DNA of 55,167 nucleotides, from contig NZ_DASVTO010000061.1 in NCBI RefSeq assembly GCF_036387535.1, positions 1 through 55,167 on the forward strand, in the 5' to 3' direction. A program made the position numbers and the translations under genes. Below, piece by piece: positions 8,231 to 16,991 of the stretch. Under the pieces are notes generated by a model that did no database searches, was not told where the DNA came from, and saw only the letters and a program-made list of their open reading frames with translations. Origin of the DNA: Sphingomonas_R sp036387535 (GTDB lineage Bacteria > Pseudomonadota > Alphaproteobacteria > Sphingomonadales > Sphingomonadaceae). Within the stretch, counting starts at the first letter, position 1; each line of letters opens with the position of its first letter.

Positions 8231-8899
8231 ATGGATCAGGATCTTGATCGCCGGATCGTCGCCCGCGCCTATGACCGCTGGGCGCCGATCTATGACATCA
8301 TCTTCGGCCCGGTGTTCCGGCGCGGGCGCCGCGCCGCGATCGTCGAGGCGGAAAAGCTGGGCGGCCGCATCCTGGAGGTCGGGGTGGGGACGGGCATATC
8401 GCTGCCGGATTATGCCCCCGAAAGCCGGCTGGTCGGGATCGACATTTCCGAGGAGATGCTGGAGCGGGCCCGTCACCGGGTGAACGGGCTTGGCCTGCAC
8501 AACGTCGAGGCGATCCGGGTGATGGATGCCGAGGCGCTGGACTTCCCCGATGGCGCGTTCGACGTCGTCGTCGCCCAATATGTGGTGACCGCCGTGCCGC
8601 ACCCGGAACGCGCGCTGGACGAGTTCCTGCGCGTCGTGCGGCCGGGCGGCCTGATCGTCATCACGACGCGGATCGGCGCGGAAGGCGGTTTGCGTGGGGG
8701 GATCGAGAAGGCGCTGATGCCGATCACCAGTCGGCTTGGCTGGCGCACCGAGTTCGCGTGGAATCGCTATGCGCGGTGGGCGGCGGGGGCGGCCGGCGTC
8801 GAACTGGTCGAGCGACGGCCCTTGCCCCCGCTCGGCCATTTCGCGCTGATCTGTTTCCGCCGGGTCGGCGAGGATGCCGGCGCACAGGTCGCGGCGTGA
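8231..8899 (+). CDS. pmtA: Phosphatidylethanolamine N-methyltransferase (PmtA)
   Basis: This SAM-dependent methyltransferase has motif I LEVGVGTGISLPDY, preceded by RAYDRWAPIYDIIFGPVF, the hallmark of the Rhodobacter/Sinorhizobium PmtA group. Motif post-I is LVGIDISEEML and motif II is FDVVVAQYVVTAVPHP. Three successive methylations convert PE to phosphatidylcholine at the inner membrane. I use the ATG at 8231 (222 residues, GGAGG just upstream though only 3 bases away). An in-frame ATG at 8156 would add 25 residues without family character. It is divergent from plcP and followed 19 bases later by a membrane-protein gene. With psd at 11229 it supplies the last two steps of PC synthesis. Confidence 0.9.
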   Translation: MDQDLDRRIVARAYDRWAPIYDIIFGPVFRRGRRAAIVEAEKLGGRILEVGVGTGISLPDYAPESRLVGIDISEEMLERARHRVNGLGLHNVEAIRVMDAEALDFPDGAFDVVVAQYVVTAVPHPERALDEFLRVVRPGGLIVITTRIGAEGGLRGGIEKALMPITSRLGWRTEFAWNRYARWAAGAAGVELVERRPLPPLGHFALICFRRVGEDAGAQVAA

Positions 8900-8918
8900 C
8901 GAACGGGAGAGACGAGCA

Positions 8919-9527
8919 ATGACCGGATTTCGCACGACCCTGCGTGAACAGCGCTGGGACGATCATCGTTATTATCATCATAGCCTGGCCAATCAGGCGC
9001 TGCATTTCGTCAGCGCGACGACGTTCCTGTCGGCCTATGTGATCCTGTTCATCGATCCGGCGATCGCCAGCCTGCTCGGCTGGCTGGTGGCGATGACGAC
9101 GCGGCAATCGGGCCATTTCTTCTTCGAACCGCGCGGCTATGACCATGCCAACCAGGCCAGCCATGCACATAAGGAAGCGATCAAGCTGGGTTACAACCTG
9201 TTCCGCAAATGGGTGCTGGTCGGCATCTGGGCGGCGACGCCGATCCCGCTGCTGATCGATCCGACGCTGTTCGGGCTGTTCGTCCCGCATGACGGGCCGG
9301 TGACGTTCCTGCGGCATCTGGGGCTGGTGTGGCTGGGGCTGGCGGTGGCGGGCCTCTGCGTCCGGATGGTGCAGCTGTTCTTCCTGCACGATGTCCAGAC
9401 CGGGCTGGTGTGGGCCACCAAGATCCTGACCGATCCGTTCAACGATTTCCTGCTGTACCGCAAGGCGCCGCTGCGGTTGTTGAAGGGCGAACGCATGGAC
9501 CAGTCGCTGATCGCGCACGCGCGCTAG
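8919..9527 (+). CDS. Polytopic membrane protein, possibly Mpo1/DUF962-like
   Basis: This 202-residue protein has a GGGAGA ribosome site 8 bases before 8919. Four likely membrane segments are visible (about 27-50, 88-110, 130-150 and 155-170). Two motif blocks recall the Mpo1/DUF962 family of fatty-acid-oxidising, iron-dependent membrane dioxygenases. The first is an HHSLANQALHF stretch (His-x4-Asn-x3-His) and the second is RQSGHFFFEPRGYDHANQASHAH, with clustered histidines before a membrane segment. That family assignment is tentative. It follows pmtA closely on the same strand and ends 1 base from the converging aminotransferase gene. The context suggests it acts on membrane lipids or acyl chains. 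Confidence 0.75.
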   Translation: MTGFRTTLREQRWDDHRYYHHSLANQALHFVSATTFLSAYVILFIDPAIASLLGWLVAMTTRQSGHFFFEPRGYDHANQASHAHKEAIKLGYNLFRKWVLVGIWAATPIPLLIDPTLFGLFVPHDGPVTFLRHLGLVWLGLAVAGLCVRMVQLFFLHDVQTGLVWATKILTDPFNDFLLYRKAPLRLLKGERMDQSLIAHAR

Positions 9528-9528
9528 A

Positions 9529-11193
9529 TCAGCGACCCCGGCCGAAGCGCGCGGCCAGCGTTTCCCGCAGGATGCGGCGGCGGATCGCCTTGTTCGTCAG
9601 GCCGGGTGGCGACCACCACCAGCCGTCCGCCTGCATCGCGCACGCCGCGGCAACGAACCGATCGGCAACGTCGGCGAAGGCGGCATCGTCATAGTCGAGG
9701 CTGAAGATCAGACGGCCCGTCCCGACCCAGCTGAGCGCCAGCCCTTCCGCGCGGAGATAATATTGCAGCATCCAGTTGTAGCGCGAGGGACGGGTGTAGA
9801 GCACCGTCCAGACCGAGGACATGTTGGCGACCATGACCGGCACGTCGGCATCGCGCAGCCGCCGGTTCAGCAGGGCGGCCCGTTCGTCCCAGCGTGCATC
9901 CAGCCCCTCATAGAGCGCCGCAACCGCCGGGCTGTCGAGCCGGTCGAGAAACGCCGCCATCGCACCCATGACATAGGGATGCGCGTTGAACGTGCCGCGT
10001 GCGAAGCAGATATCGACGGGGCGGTCGTCCCGGAACCGGCGCATCAGATCGGCCCGGCCGCACAGGACCCCGACCGGCAGGCCGCCGCCCAGCGTCTTGC
10101 CATAGGTGATCATGTCGGGCTGCACGCCGAAATACGCGGCCGCGCCGCCACGCGCGAGCCGGAATCCCATGAATACCTCGTCGAAGATCAGCACGATGCC
10201 GCGTTCGGTGCAGACCGCGCGCAGCCGGCGCAACCAGTCGGCATAGCCGGCGCGATCGAACCCGGCCTTGCGGCTGCTGTCCACCAGCGCCGAGTCGGAA
10301 GGCGCGCCGCTGTTGGGATGCAGCGCCTGCAACGGGTTGACCAGCACGCAGGCGATGTTGGTGCGCGTCGCCAGGACATGCAGCGTGCGTTCCGACATCT
10401 CCGCCAGCGTATAGGTGCCGTCGGCGGGCGTGGGATTGCCGATGCCCGGCTGCACATCGCCCCACCAGCCATGATAGGCGCCGCAGAAGCGCACCAGATG
10501 CGACCGGCCGCTATGATAGCGGGCGAGGCGGACGGCCTGCATCACGGCTTCGGTACCGGACATGTGGAACGATACTTCGTCCAGCCGGGATATGGCGCGC
10601 AGCCGCGCGACATTGTCCTGTACCACCGGGTGATAGGCACCCAGCACCGGGCCAAGCGCCGCGACCCGCGCCGACCCGTCGGCGATGCAGTCGCGGTAAA
10701 AGTCATAGCCGAACAGGTTGACGCCGTAGGACCCGGTCAGATCTTGGAAACGATTGCCATCGAGATCAGTGACGACGACGCCGTCCGCCCGATCCAGGAA
10801 CGCCCCGACCGGCAGCGCGTCGCGCACGACGCGCGCATATTGAAAGGGAACGCGGTAGCGGCTGGTGAATTGCAGGTCGGACAGACCCTCCCGCAGCCGG
10901 CTGGTCTGCTCCAGCGTCTTTGCGAAGCGGGTGCGATACTGCGCCGACAGGCGCGCGAAGCCGGTGCGCCGGGCGGTGACGACGGCATCCGGTGCATCGT
11001 CCGACGCGAAGAAACGGTCTTCGCCATAATCGTAGAAGGGAATCTGCCCGGCGAGGCGGCGGCCCCAGCGGGCGTGGCCGGCGATCGAGCGATGTTTCGC
11101 CCGCGACAGCGCGAGCCGGGGAACGCCGGCGGCCAGCGCCAGCGCCAGCCCTGCTGCGGATCCGAGGCCGTAGCCGAGAAAGGTGATGTTCAT
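9529..11193 (-). CDS. Membrane-anchored class III PLP-dependent aminotransferase (GSA-aminomutase-like)
   Basis: At 554 residues this is about 120 longer than soluble class III aminotransferases. The extra part is N-terminal: a single hydrophobic segment (about residues 5-28), then a basic linker and about 70 unassigned residues. The PLP fold begins near residue 120. The cofactor sites are clear: GTEAVMQAVRLAR (213-225), AYHGWWGD (239-246), IFDEVFMGFR (336-345) and the Schiff-base Lys366 in TYGKTLGGG. Closest resemblance is to glutamate-1-semialdehyde aminomutase and amino-sugar or polyketide aminotransferases. A heme-pathway role is unlikely, because alphaproteobacteria use ALA synthase. Its start is only 35 bases from the divergent psd start, so a lipid-headgroup role is suspected but unproven. 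Confidence 0.88.
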   Translation of the reverse strand: MNITFLGYGLGSAAGLALALAAGVPRLALSRAKHRSIAGHARWGRRLAGQIPFYDYGEDRFFASDDAPDAVVTARRTGFARLSAQYRTRFAKTLEQTSRLREGLSDLQFTSRYRVPFQYARVVRDALPVGAFLDRADGVVVTDLDGNRFQDLTGSYGVNLFGYDFYRDCIADGSARVAALGPVLGAYHPVVQDNVARLRAISRLDEVSFHMSGTEAVMQAVRLARYHSGRSHLVRFCGAYHGWWGDVQPGIGNPTPADGTYTLAEMSERTLHVLATRTNIACVLVNPLQALHPNSGAPSDSALVDSSRKAGFDRAGYADWLRRLRAVCTERGIVLIFDEVFMGFRLARGGAAAYFGVQPDMITYGKTLGGGLPVGVLCGRADLMRRFRDDRPVDICFARGTFNAHPYVMGAMAAFLDRLDSPAVAALYEGLDARWDERAALLNRRLRDADVPVMVANMSSVWTVLYTRPSRYNWMLQYYLRAEGLALSWVGTGRLIFSLDYDDAAFADVADRFVAAACAMQADGWWWSPPGLTNKAIRRRILRETLAARFGRGR

Positions 11194-11228
11194 GATCCGG
11201 TGCGGTACCGGTCACCGGAGAAAGCTTC

Positions 11229-12098
11229 ATGACACTGCGTGAAACGCTGGGCCGCATCGTCGCGCAGGAGGATCTGAACTTCCTGCTCACCAACCGCCTG
11301 CCGCGGCGGATGGCGACCACGCTGGTCGGACGGCTGAGCCGGATCGAGCAACCGCTGGTGGCGCGCGCCACCATCGCGACGTGGCGCTATTTCTCCGACG
11401 TCGACCTGAGCGACGCGGCGGAGGATCGGTTCCGGAGCATGCACCACTGCTTCACCCGCGCGCTTCGGCCCGGAAGCCGGCCGCCCGATCCTGATCCGGC
11501 CATCATCGCCAGCCCCAGCGACGCGATCGTCGGCGCGTGCGGGCCGATCGACGGCGACACCGTGTTGCAGGTGAAGGGGTCGCCCTATCGGATCGGCGAA
11601 CTGGTTGGCGACGCGGACGTGGCGGCGCCGTTCCGCGACGGCCGCTATGTCACCTTGCGGCTGACGGCGGGCATGTACCACCGGTTCCACGCGCCGCACG
11701 ATGCGCGGGTCGATTGGGTGCGGTACCTGTCTGGTGACACCTGGAACGTGAACCCGATCGCGCTGCGCCGGGTCGAGCGGCTATTCTGCCGGAACGAGCG
11801 TGCCGTGTTGCGGCTGACGCTGACGGACGGGCAGTGGCCCCTGCTGCTGGTGCCGGTGGCGGCGATCCTGGTCGCGGGTATCCGGCTGCATTTCCTGGAT
11901 ACCGAGCGTTTGTTGCGCGCCGGCGGACCGCGCACCGTGCCCTGCGCGGCGACGGTCGTGAAAGGCGAAGAGATGGGCTGGTTCGAGCATGGATCGACCA
12001 TCCTGATCTTCGCGCCGCCGGGGTTCACGCTCGCGCCCGGCATCGCGGAGGGCAGCCGCATCCGCGCGGGACAGGCGTTGTTGCGGATGCCGGATTGA
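11229..12098 (+). CDS. psd: Phosphatidylserine decarboxylase proenzyme
   Basis: This 289-residue enzyme is of the E. coli-type Psd length. It decarboxylates phosphatidylserine to PE using a pyruvoyl group made by self-cleavage. The expected residues are visible: an Asp in SPSDAIVG (Asp98), the His in MYHRFHAPH (151/154), and the cleavage site as HGST (Gly255-Ser256) where the canonical motif is LGST. The change of Leu to His before GST is unusual but does not touch the cleaved pair. GGAG lies 8 bases before the ATG. It is divergent from the anchored aminotransferase and lies in the same locus as pmtA, giving PS to PE to PC. Its genome may carry another psd elsewhere. Confidence 0.9.
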   Translation: MTLRETLGRIVAQEDLNFLLTNRLPRRMATTLVGRLSRIEQPLVARATIATWRYFSDVDLSDAAEDRFRSMHHCFTRALRPGSRPPDPDPAIIASPSDAIVGACGPIDGDTVLQVKGSPYRIGELVGDADVAAPFRDGRYVTLRLTAGMYHRFHAPHDARVDWVRYLSGDTWNVNPIALRRVERLFCRNERAVLRLTLTDGQWPLLLVPVAAILVAGIRLHFLDTERLLRAGGPRTVPCAATVVKGEEMGWFEHGSTILIFAPPGFTLAPGIAEGSRIRAGQALLRMPD

Positions 12099-12110
12099 CG
12101 CCGGCGTCGA

Positions 12111-14054
12111 TCAGGCGGGATTATGGCGCTTCAGAAAGGCCTCCATCGCCTCCAGGAAGGTCTTGCGATCTTCGGCGCGGCTGAAATGATGGTCGGCCAG
12201 CGGCTGTTCGAGATAGTCGACCGGTTTGCCGGCCTTGCGCAGCCTTTGCACCAGGTTGCGGGATTGGCGGACGGGCACCACCCGATCCTTGACCCCGTGG
12301 ACGATCAGCATCGGGATCGAGAATTGCGCGGGAAAGTTGATGGGCGAGACGCCGGTCAGATCGGGTGCCTGCTTGCGCAGCCAGTCCTTGCTGGCGCCCG
12401 AGCCGAGGAAGCGGCCGTTGTAGCGCAGCATGGCGTTCAGATCCGACACGCCGGCATAGGAGATGGCACAGCGATAGAGCGATCCATCACGCTGCGCCGC
12501 CCGTTCCACGGCATAACCGCCATAGGAGGCGCCGACCATGCAGACCCGCTTCGGATCCGCGATCCCCTGCGCCGCCAGCGCGGTGACCGCGTCGTTCAGG
12601 TCGTCCTGCATGGCGAGGCCCCATTGTCCTTCCCCCTTGGCGGTGAACGGCGTTCCGTAACCGGAGGAGCCGCGATAATTGGGCTGGATGACCGCATAGC
12701 CGCGATCAGCCAGAAACTGCGTCCACCAATCCCATTCCTCGGTATCGCGCGCGAACGGACCGCCATGCGGTAGCACGATCAGCGGAAGGTTGGTCCCTCG
12801 TGCCTTTGGCAGCGTAAGGATCGCGGCGATTTCCAGCCCGTCGCGGGCCTTGTACCGCAACGTGCGCACCGGATGCAGCCGGCGGTTGCGGAACGCGTCG
12901 TTGGTATAGGCAAGATGATCAAGCGCCCCGGCCTTGCGATTGAACAGCAGCAGCAGGCCCGGCGCATCCGGCCCGCCGGCACGCAGGATCGCGGTCTGGT
13001 GATCGTCGCTGACCGACACGATGCTGACGCGGGCGCCCTTCACCATCCTGCCGGCCTCCGCCTCCAGCGCGGCGAGATCCGGGTCGATCCACCGCGTCGC
13101 GGGACCTTCCTCGTTGATCCGGACGCCCGTCAGACGATCACCGGCCGGATTGCTCAGCAGTCCTGCCAGATCATAGCCCTTGCTCGCTTCCAGCTGTTTG
13201 CCGCGTTTCAGGGTGGTCAGTTCGAGTTCGTACAGCACGCTGAACCCGTCGGCGTCATCGGCGATCATCAGCGCCTTCGTCCGGTCCGGAAGGAATAGCG
13301 ACGGCATGACGACCGGATCATCGCGGGTCTTGGCGCGATCGATGATGCGGAAGGGCTGATCGGCGGCGGGGCGGTAGAGCACCCGCGTGGAGCGGCCATC
13401 GTCGCCGTGCCCCACCCCCATCCGGACGGTGCCTTCGCCATCGGCATACCAGTCCCGGACCCCGACCTTTGGAGCCATCACGGTACGGTGGCGGCCGGTG
13501 GAGACGTCGAACGCATCGACATGCGGCCAGAAACCGGGATCGTTGGTGTAGATCGACGTCTGATAGGAGAGCAGGATTTTCGGGGTGCCGTCATGGGCGG
13601 ACCAGATCATGTCATCCGCATTCTGGCCGGCATCTTTCGCGGCCAGAGGCACGACCTTCTTGCCGTCCGCCTTCACGCCCATCGCGCGGGTGACGTACCA
13701 GTCGTCGCCTCCGACGACCTGCGTCTGGCCGACACCGACGGTGAGCCAGTCGTCATTCACCCACCGCCACCAGTTGAGATCATTATCCCCCAGCCCAAGC
13801 AGCCGCCGGGGGCTGCCGTCCACCGGCAGGATGGCGAAATATTGCGTGCCGTTGATGGCGATGCGGGCGGCGATCAGACTGCCATTGGGGGAAAGCTGCG
13901 GGCTTTCGATGGGCGGCAGCTGCGCAAATTCGGCGACCATATGCACGGTCGGCGACGGGGAGGATGCGGAGGTCGGCACCGTCTCCGCGGCCTGCGCCGG
14001 CATGGCCACGGCCATGCCGCCAAGCGCCAGTAGCGCGAGGCTCCGTCCCATCAT
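12111..14054 (-). CDS. S9-family prolyl oligopeptidase-like serine peptidase, secreted
   Basis: I place the start at 14054 (MMGRSLALLALGGM..., a clear signal peptide ending near PAQA). An upstream in-frame extension to 14183 overlaps uxuB and lacks support. The resulting 647 residues have an N-terminal beta-propeller (about 45-390) and a C-terminal alpha/beta-hydrolase domain. The catalytic triad is visible as GASYGG (Ser), HGVKDRVVP (Asp) and LADHHFSRAED (His). Such periplasmic S9 enzymes cleave short peptides, often after Pro or Ala. It stands alone on the minus strand between psd and uxuB, ends 12 bases from the psd stop, and shows no functional link to either. Confidence 0.93.
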   Translation of the reverse strand: MMGRSLALLALGGMAVAMPAQAAETVPTSASSPSPTVHMVAEFAQLPPIESPQLSPNGSLIAARIAINGTQYFAILPVDGSPRRLLGLGDNDLNWWRWVNDDWLTVGVGQTQVVGGDDWYVTRAMGVKADGKKVVPLAAKDAGQNADDMIWSAHDGTPKILLSYQTSIYTNDPGFWPHVDAFDVSTGRHRTVMAPKVGVRDWYADGEGTVRMGVGHGDDGRSTRVLYRPAADQPFRIIDRAKTRDDPVVMPSLFLPDRTKALMIADDADGFSVLYELELTTLKRGKQLEASKGYDLAGLLSNPAGDRLTGVRINEEGPATRWIDPDLAALEAEAGRMVKGARVSIVSVSDDHQTAILRAGGPDAPGLLLLFNRKAGALDHLAYTNDAFRNRRLHPVRTLRYKARDGLEIAAILTLPKARGTNLPLIVLPHGGPFARDTEEWDWWTQFLADRGYAVIQPNYRGSSGYGTPFTAKGEGQWGLAMQDDLNDAVTALAAQGIADPKRVCMVGASYGGYAVERAAQRDGSLYRCAISYAGVSDLNAMLRYNGRFLGSGASKDWLRKQAPDLTGVSPINFPAQFSIPMLIVHGVKDRVVPVRQSRNLVQRLRKAGKPVDYLEQPLADHHFSRAEDRKTFLEAMEAFLKRHNPA

Positions 14055-14121
14055 GTCTTCCCCCGGATCTCGTGTCGTCCCAGGGCGCATGCTGATCGAA
14101 GCCGCGAACCGCCGCAAGCGT

Positions 14122-15585
14122 TCAGATTTCGGCGATGGCCGCGGCCGGTCCCTTTTCGAGCCAGCGGCGGAGGGTGGCCGCAAGCGCGGTGGAAAGAAGC
14201 GGGCGATCCCGGAAGCCAGCCGGGAACACGCCGGTATCGGTGACGAACCGCAGGGTCAGGCGATCGACGTCGTGGCTGCCATCCGCCCACAGCAGGCGAC
14301 ACCGGTCCGCCAGCGGATCCGAGACGGCATGGGGGCGGCCATCGCCATGATGCCCGCGCATGTGGACGATCCAGGCCGCGACCCCCAGCATGTGGATCGG
14401 GCTGTCCAGGCCGGCATCCGCGCGTTCGATGATCGTGGTGAGCCAGCGTTGCGCGATCTTCTGCGACCCGTCGGCCGCAATCTGTTCCAGCCGGTGGCGC
14501 AGGTCGACATTGCGGAACCGGTCGAGCAGCGCCGTGCAGTAAGCGGGGATGTCGAGACCCGGTGCCGGCATGATGCTGGGTCCGGATTCCGTGCGCATCA
14601 TCCGCTGCACCAGGGGGCCGAGCGCGGAATGGGCGACCGCGTCGGCGACATGTTCGAGCCCGAGCGCCAGACCGGCATAGGCAAGCAGCGAATGGCTGCC
14701 GTTCAGCAGGCGGAGCTTGGCGGTTTCGAATGGCTGGACATCCTGCACGAATTGCGCGCCGCCAAGCTCCCAACGCGGGCGGGGGCCGGCAAAGCGATCC
14801 TCGATCACCCATTGGTGGAAGGGTTCGGTCGTGATCGCGGCAGCGTCGCGCAGCCCGAGTGCGACGGCAACGCCCTCCAGATCGGCCGGCGCGACGGCGG
14901 GAACGATCCGGTCGACCATCGTATCGGGATACGTGACCTTGTCCTCCGCCCAGGCGCGCAACCCGGGATCACGCGCATCGAGATATTCGGCCATGAGGCC
15001 GCGGAGCAGCCGCCCGTTTCGCGACAGATTGTCGCAGGAGAGAAGCGTGAGCCCGCCCGCCCCGTCGGCGCGCCTGCGGGCGAGGCCCGCCGCGATCAGC
15101 CCGAGCGTCGTGGTGGGGGCGCCGCCGCGCAGTTCGGCGGCGATGGCGGGATCGGCATCGGCCAGACCACCAGTCGCGGGCAGGCGGTGATACCCCTTTT
15201 CCGTGACGGTCAGCGTGACGATGTGCGTCGCAGGATCGGCCAGGGCGGCAATCGCCGCGTCCGGCGTTTCGGGTGCGACCAGCACGGTCGCGATCGATCC
15301 AATCAGGCGGCGGCGCGTGGTGCCGTTCGCGCGTTCGGCAAGCGTATAGAGCCCGTCCTGCGGCACCAGCGCGTCACGGACCTGAGCGGATCGCAGCGAC
15401 ACCCCGGTGATGAGCCAGTCGCGGTCGCCCGCCGCCAGCGCGGCATCGGTATAGACCGCCTGGTGCGCGCGGTGAAAGGCACCGATCCCGAGATGCACGA
15501 TGCCGCTGCGCTGTCCCGCGCGAACATAGCCGGGCCGCGCGACATCGGCCGGAAGCGCCATGCAGGTCTGCGACGACAGCCTCAT
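14122..15585 (-). CDS. uxuB: Fructuronate reductase (mannitol dehydrogenase family)
   Basis: This 487-residue protein belongs to the long-chain mannitol dehydrogenase family. An NAD-binding motif opens the protein (IVHLGIGAFHRAHQA). Further family motifs are LLSCDNLSRNG, DKVTYPDTMVDRIVP and, in the catalytic domain, KLRLLNGSHSLLAYAG with the catalytic Lys and His. In the uronate pathway it interconverts D-fructuronate and D-mannonate. The mannonate dehydratase gene is directly upstream and overlaps it by 4 bases (15582-15585). That gene order makes UxuB far more likely than mannitol or altronate dehydrogenase. Confidence 0.92.
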   Translation of the reverse strand: MRLSSQTCMALPADVARPGYVRAGQRSGIVHLGIGAFHRAHQAVYTDAALAAGDRDWLITGVSLRSAQVRDALVPQDGLYTLAERANGTTRRRLIGSIATVLVAPETPDAAIAALADPATHIVTLTVTEKGYHRLPATGGLADADPAIAAELRGGAPTTTLGLIAAGLARRRADGAGGLTLLSCDNLSRNGRLLRGLMAEYLDARDPGLRAWAEDKVTYPDTMVDRIVPAVAPADLEGVAVALGLRDAAAITTEPFHQWVIEDRFAGPRPRWELGGAQFVQDVQPFETAKLRLLNGSHSLLAYAGLALGLEHVADAVAHSALGPLVQRMMRTESGPSIMPAPGLDIPAYCTALLDRFRNVDLRHRLEQIAADGSQKIAQRWLTTIIERADAGLDSPIHMLGVAAWIVHMRGHHGDGRPHAVSDPLADRCRLLWADGSHDVDRLTLRFVTDTGVFPAGFRDRPLLSTALAATLRRWLEKGPAAAIAEI

Positions 15586-16748
15586 CCGTGGGCCGCGGCA
15601 TAGGCGATGCCGCGTTCCAGACCGCGCAGTTCGGCCAGACCGCGCAGCCGGCCGATCAGGGAGTAGCCGGGATTGGTATCGCGGCCGAGATCGTCGAGCA
15701 TCTGATGCCCGTGATCGGGGCGCATCGGGATGCTGCGACCGGATGCCGTCGACAGCCTGTGGACGGCGGCCATGACGGCGGCCATGTTCGCGCTGCCTTC
15801 CAGATGTGCCGCCTCGTGAAACACGCCGTCGGGTTCGCGTTGGACCGAGCGAAGATGCAGAAAGCCGATGCGGTCGCCCAGTCGTTCGACCATGCCGGGC
15901 AGATCATTGTCCGCGCGCACGCCGAGCGAGCCGGTGCAGAAGCACAGCCCGTTCGACGGGTTCGGCACGCGCGCGAACAGGGTGGCGAGATCGGCTTCCG
16001 TGCTGACGATCCGCGGCAGGCCGAAGATCGGGAAGGGAGGATCATCGGGATGCACGACCAATTGCAGCCCCAGTTCGTCGGCGACCGGGCATACCGCCTG
16101 CAGAAAGGCGATATGGTTGGCGCGCAGCCGGTCGGCATCGACATCGGCATAGGTGCCGATCGCGTCCAGGAATTGCGGAGAGGTGAAGCTTTCCTCGCTG
16201 CCCGGCAGGCCGGCGATGATCGTCCGTTCCAGCCGGGTGCGATCCGCGGCGGACATTGCTGCGTAGCGCGCCGATGCCGCCGCGACCATCGATGGCGCAT
16301 AGTCGCGGTCCGCGCCCGGCCTGCGCAGGATGTGGATGTCGTAGGCTGCGACCGCTTCGGGTTCGAACCGCAAGGCGCGCGCGCCGTCCGGCAGTTCGTA
16401 AGCCAGGTCCGTGCGGGTCCAATCCAGCAACGGCATGAAATTATAGGTGACGACGCGGATACCGCCTGCGGCCAGGTTGACGAGACTTTTCCGATAGTCA
16501 GCGATCAACATGTCCCAACGCGGGCCACGAATCTTGATGTCTTCGTGGACGGGGAGGCTTTCCACGACGGTCCAGCCGAGACCCGCCGCCTCGATCAGCG
16601 CGCGCCGGTCGCAAATCGCGTCCAGTGTCCAGACCGCTCCGTTCGGCACGTCGTGCAAGGCGGTGACGACTTCGGTCGCGCCAGCCTGTCGAATTCCCGC
16701 GAGCGATACCGGATCGCCTGGCCCGAACCAGCGCATCGTCTGCGTCAT
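15582..16748 (-). CDS. uxuA: Mannonate dehydratase
   Basis: This 388-residue UxuA dehydrates D-mannonate to 2-keto-3-deoxygluconate (KDG). The metal-binding region is recognisable: GLCFCTGSLGVRADNDLPGM, FLHLRSVQRE, FHEAAHLEG and RPDHGHQM. These supply the conserved Cys and His residues of the metal site. I use the ATG at 16748; GTG and TTG codons at 16754 and 16751 are in frame just upstream. It overlaps uxuB by 4 bases. A perfect 17-bp palindrome at 16955-16971, about 207 bases upstream, is the probable operator for the GntR regulator encoded next door. Confidence 0.93.
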   Translation of the reverse strand: MTQTMRWFGPGDPVSLAGIRQAGATEVVTALHDVPNGAVWTLDAICDRRALIEAAGLGWTVVESLPVHEDIKIRGPRWDMLIADYRKSLVNLAAGGIRVVTYNFMPLLDWTRTDLAYELPDGARALRFEPEAVAAYDIHILRRPGADRDYAPSMVAAASARYAAMSAADRTRLERTIIAGLPGSEESFTSPQFLDAIGTYADVDADRLRANHIAFLQAVCPVADELGLQLVVHPDDPPFPIFGLPRIVSTEADLATLFARVPNPSNGLCFCTGSLGVRADNDLPGMVERLGDRIGFLHLRSVQREPDGVFHEAAHLEGSANMAAVMAAVHRLSTASGRSIPMRPDHGHQMLDDLGRDTNPGYSLIGRLRGLAELRGLERGIAYAAAHG

Positions 16749-16954
16749 CAACACCCGATCATGTCCCCCCGGAGTTCTGTCAGCTGGCTCGGCGCGTCAG
16801 CGCGGGATCACGACCGCGGGGCGGGCGAGGACGGCGACGGGATGCGCATGTGTCCGCAGGGAAATGCCGTCCGATGTTCGCCGCATTGTACCCCGCTCCG
16901 CATCCTCAGGTGATCGGGATAACAGAAGCAAAAGTGGACGACCAGAGCAAGCTA

Positions 16955-16971
16955 TTTTGGTATTACCAAAA
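16955..16971. promoter_or_regulatory. Perfect palindromic operator candidate for the GntR/UxuR-type regulator
   Basis: TTTTGGTA and TACCAAAA are exact inverted arms around a single central T (16963). E. coli UxuR/ExuR and other FCD-type GntR regulators bind sites built on TTGGTnnnACCAA. The site lies in the gap between gntR and uxuA, upstream of uxuA. A half-site, TTACCAA at 17802-17808, sits about 22 bases before the gntR start and could mediate autoregulation. Binding is inferred from symmetry and gene context. Confidence 0.75.
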
Positions 16972-16991
16972 ATGATGCCGCGATGGTCCCG

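Noticed and set aside
9529..11193. Glutamate-1-semialdehyde aminomutase for heme synthesis
   Set aside because: Alphaproteobacteria generally use ALA synthase, the protein carries an extra membrane anchor, and no tetrapyrrole gene is nearby.
13585..15603. Long plus-strand frame across the S9 peptidase start and uxuB
   Set aside because: It is antisense to two well-supported enzymes and has no recognisable protein family.
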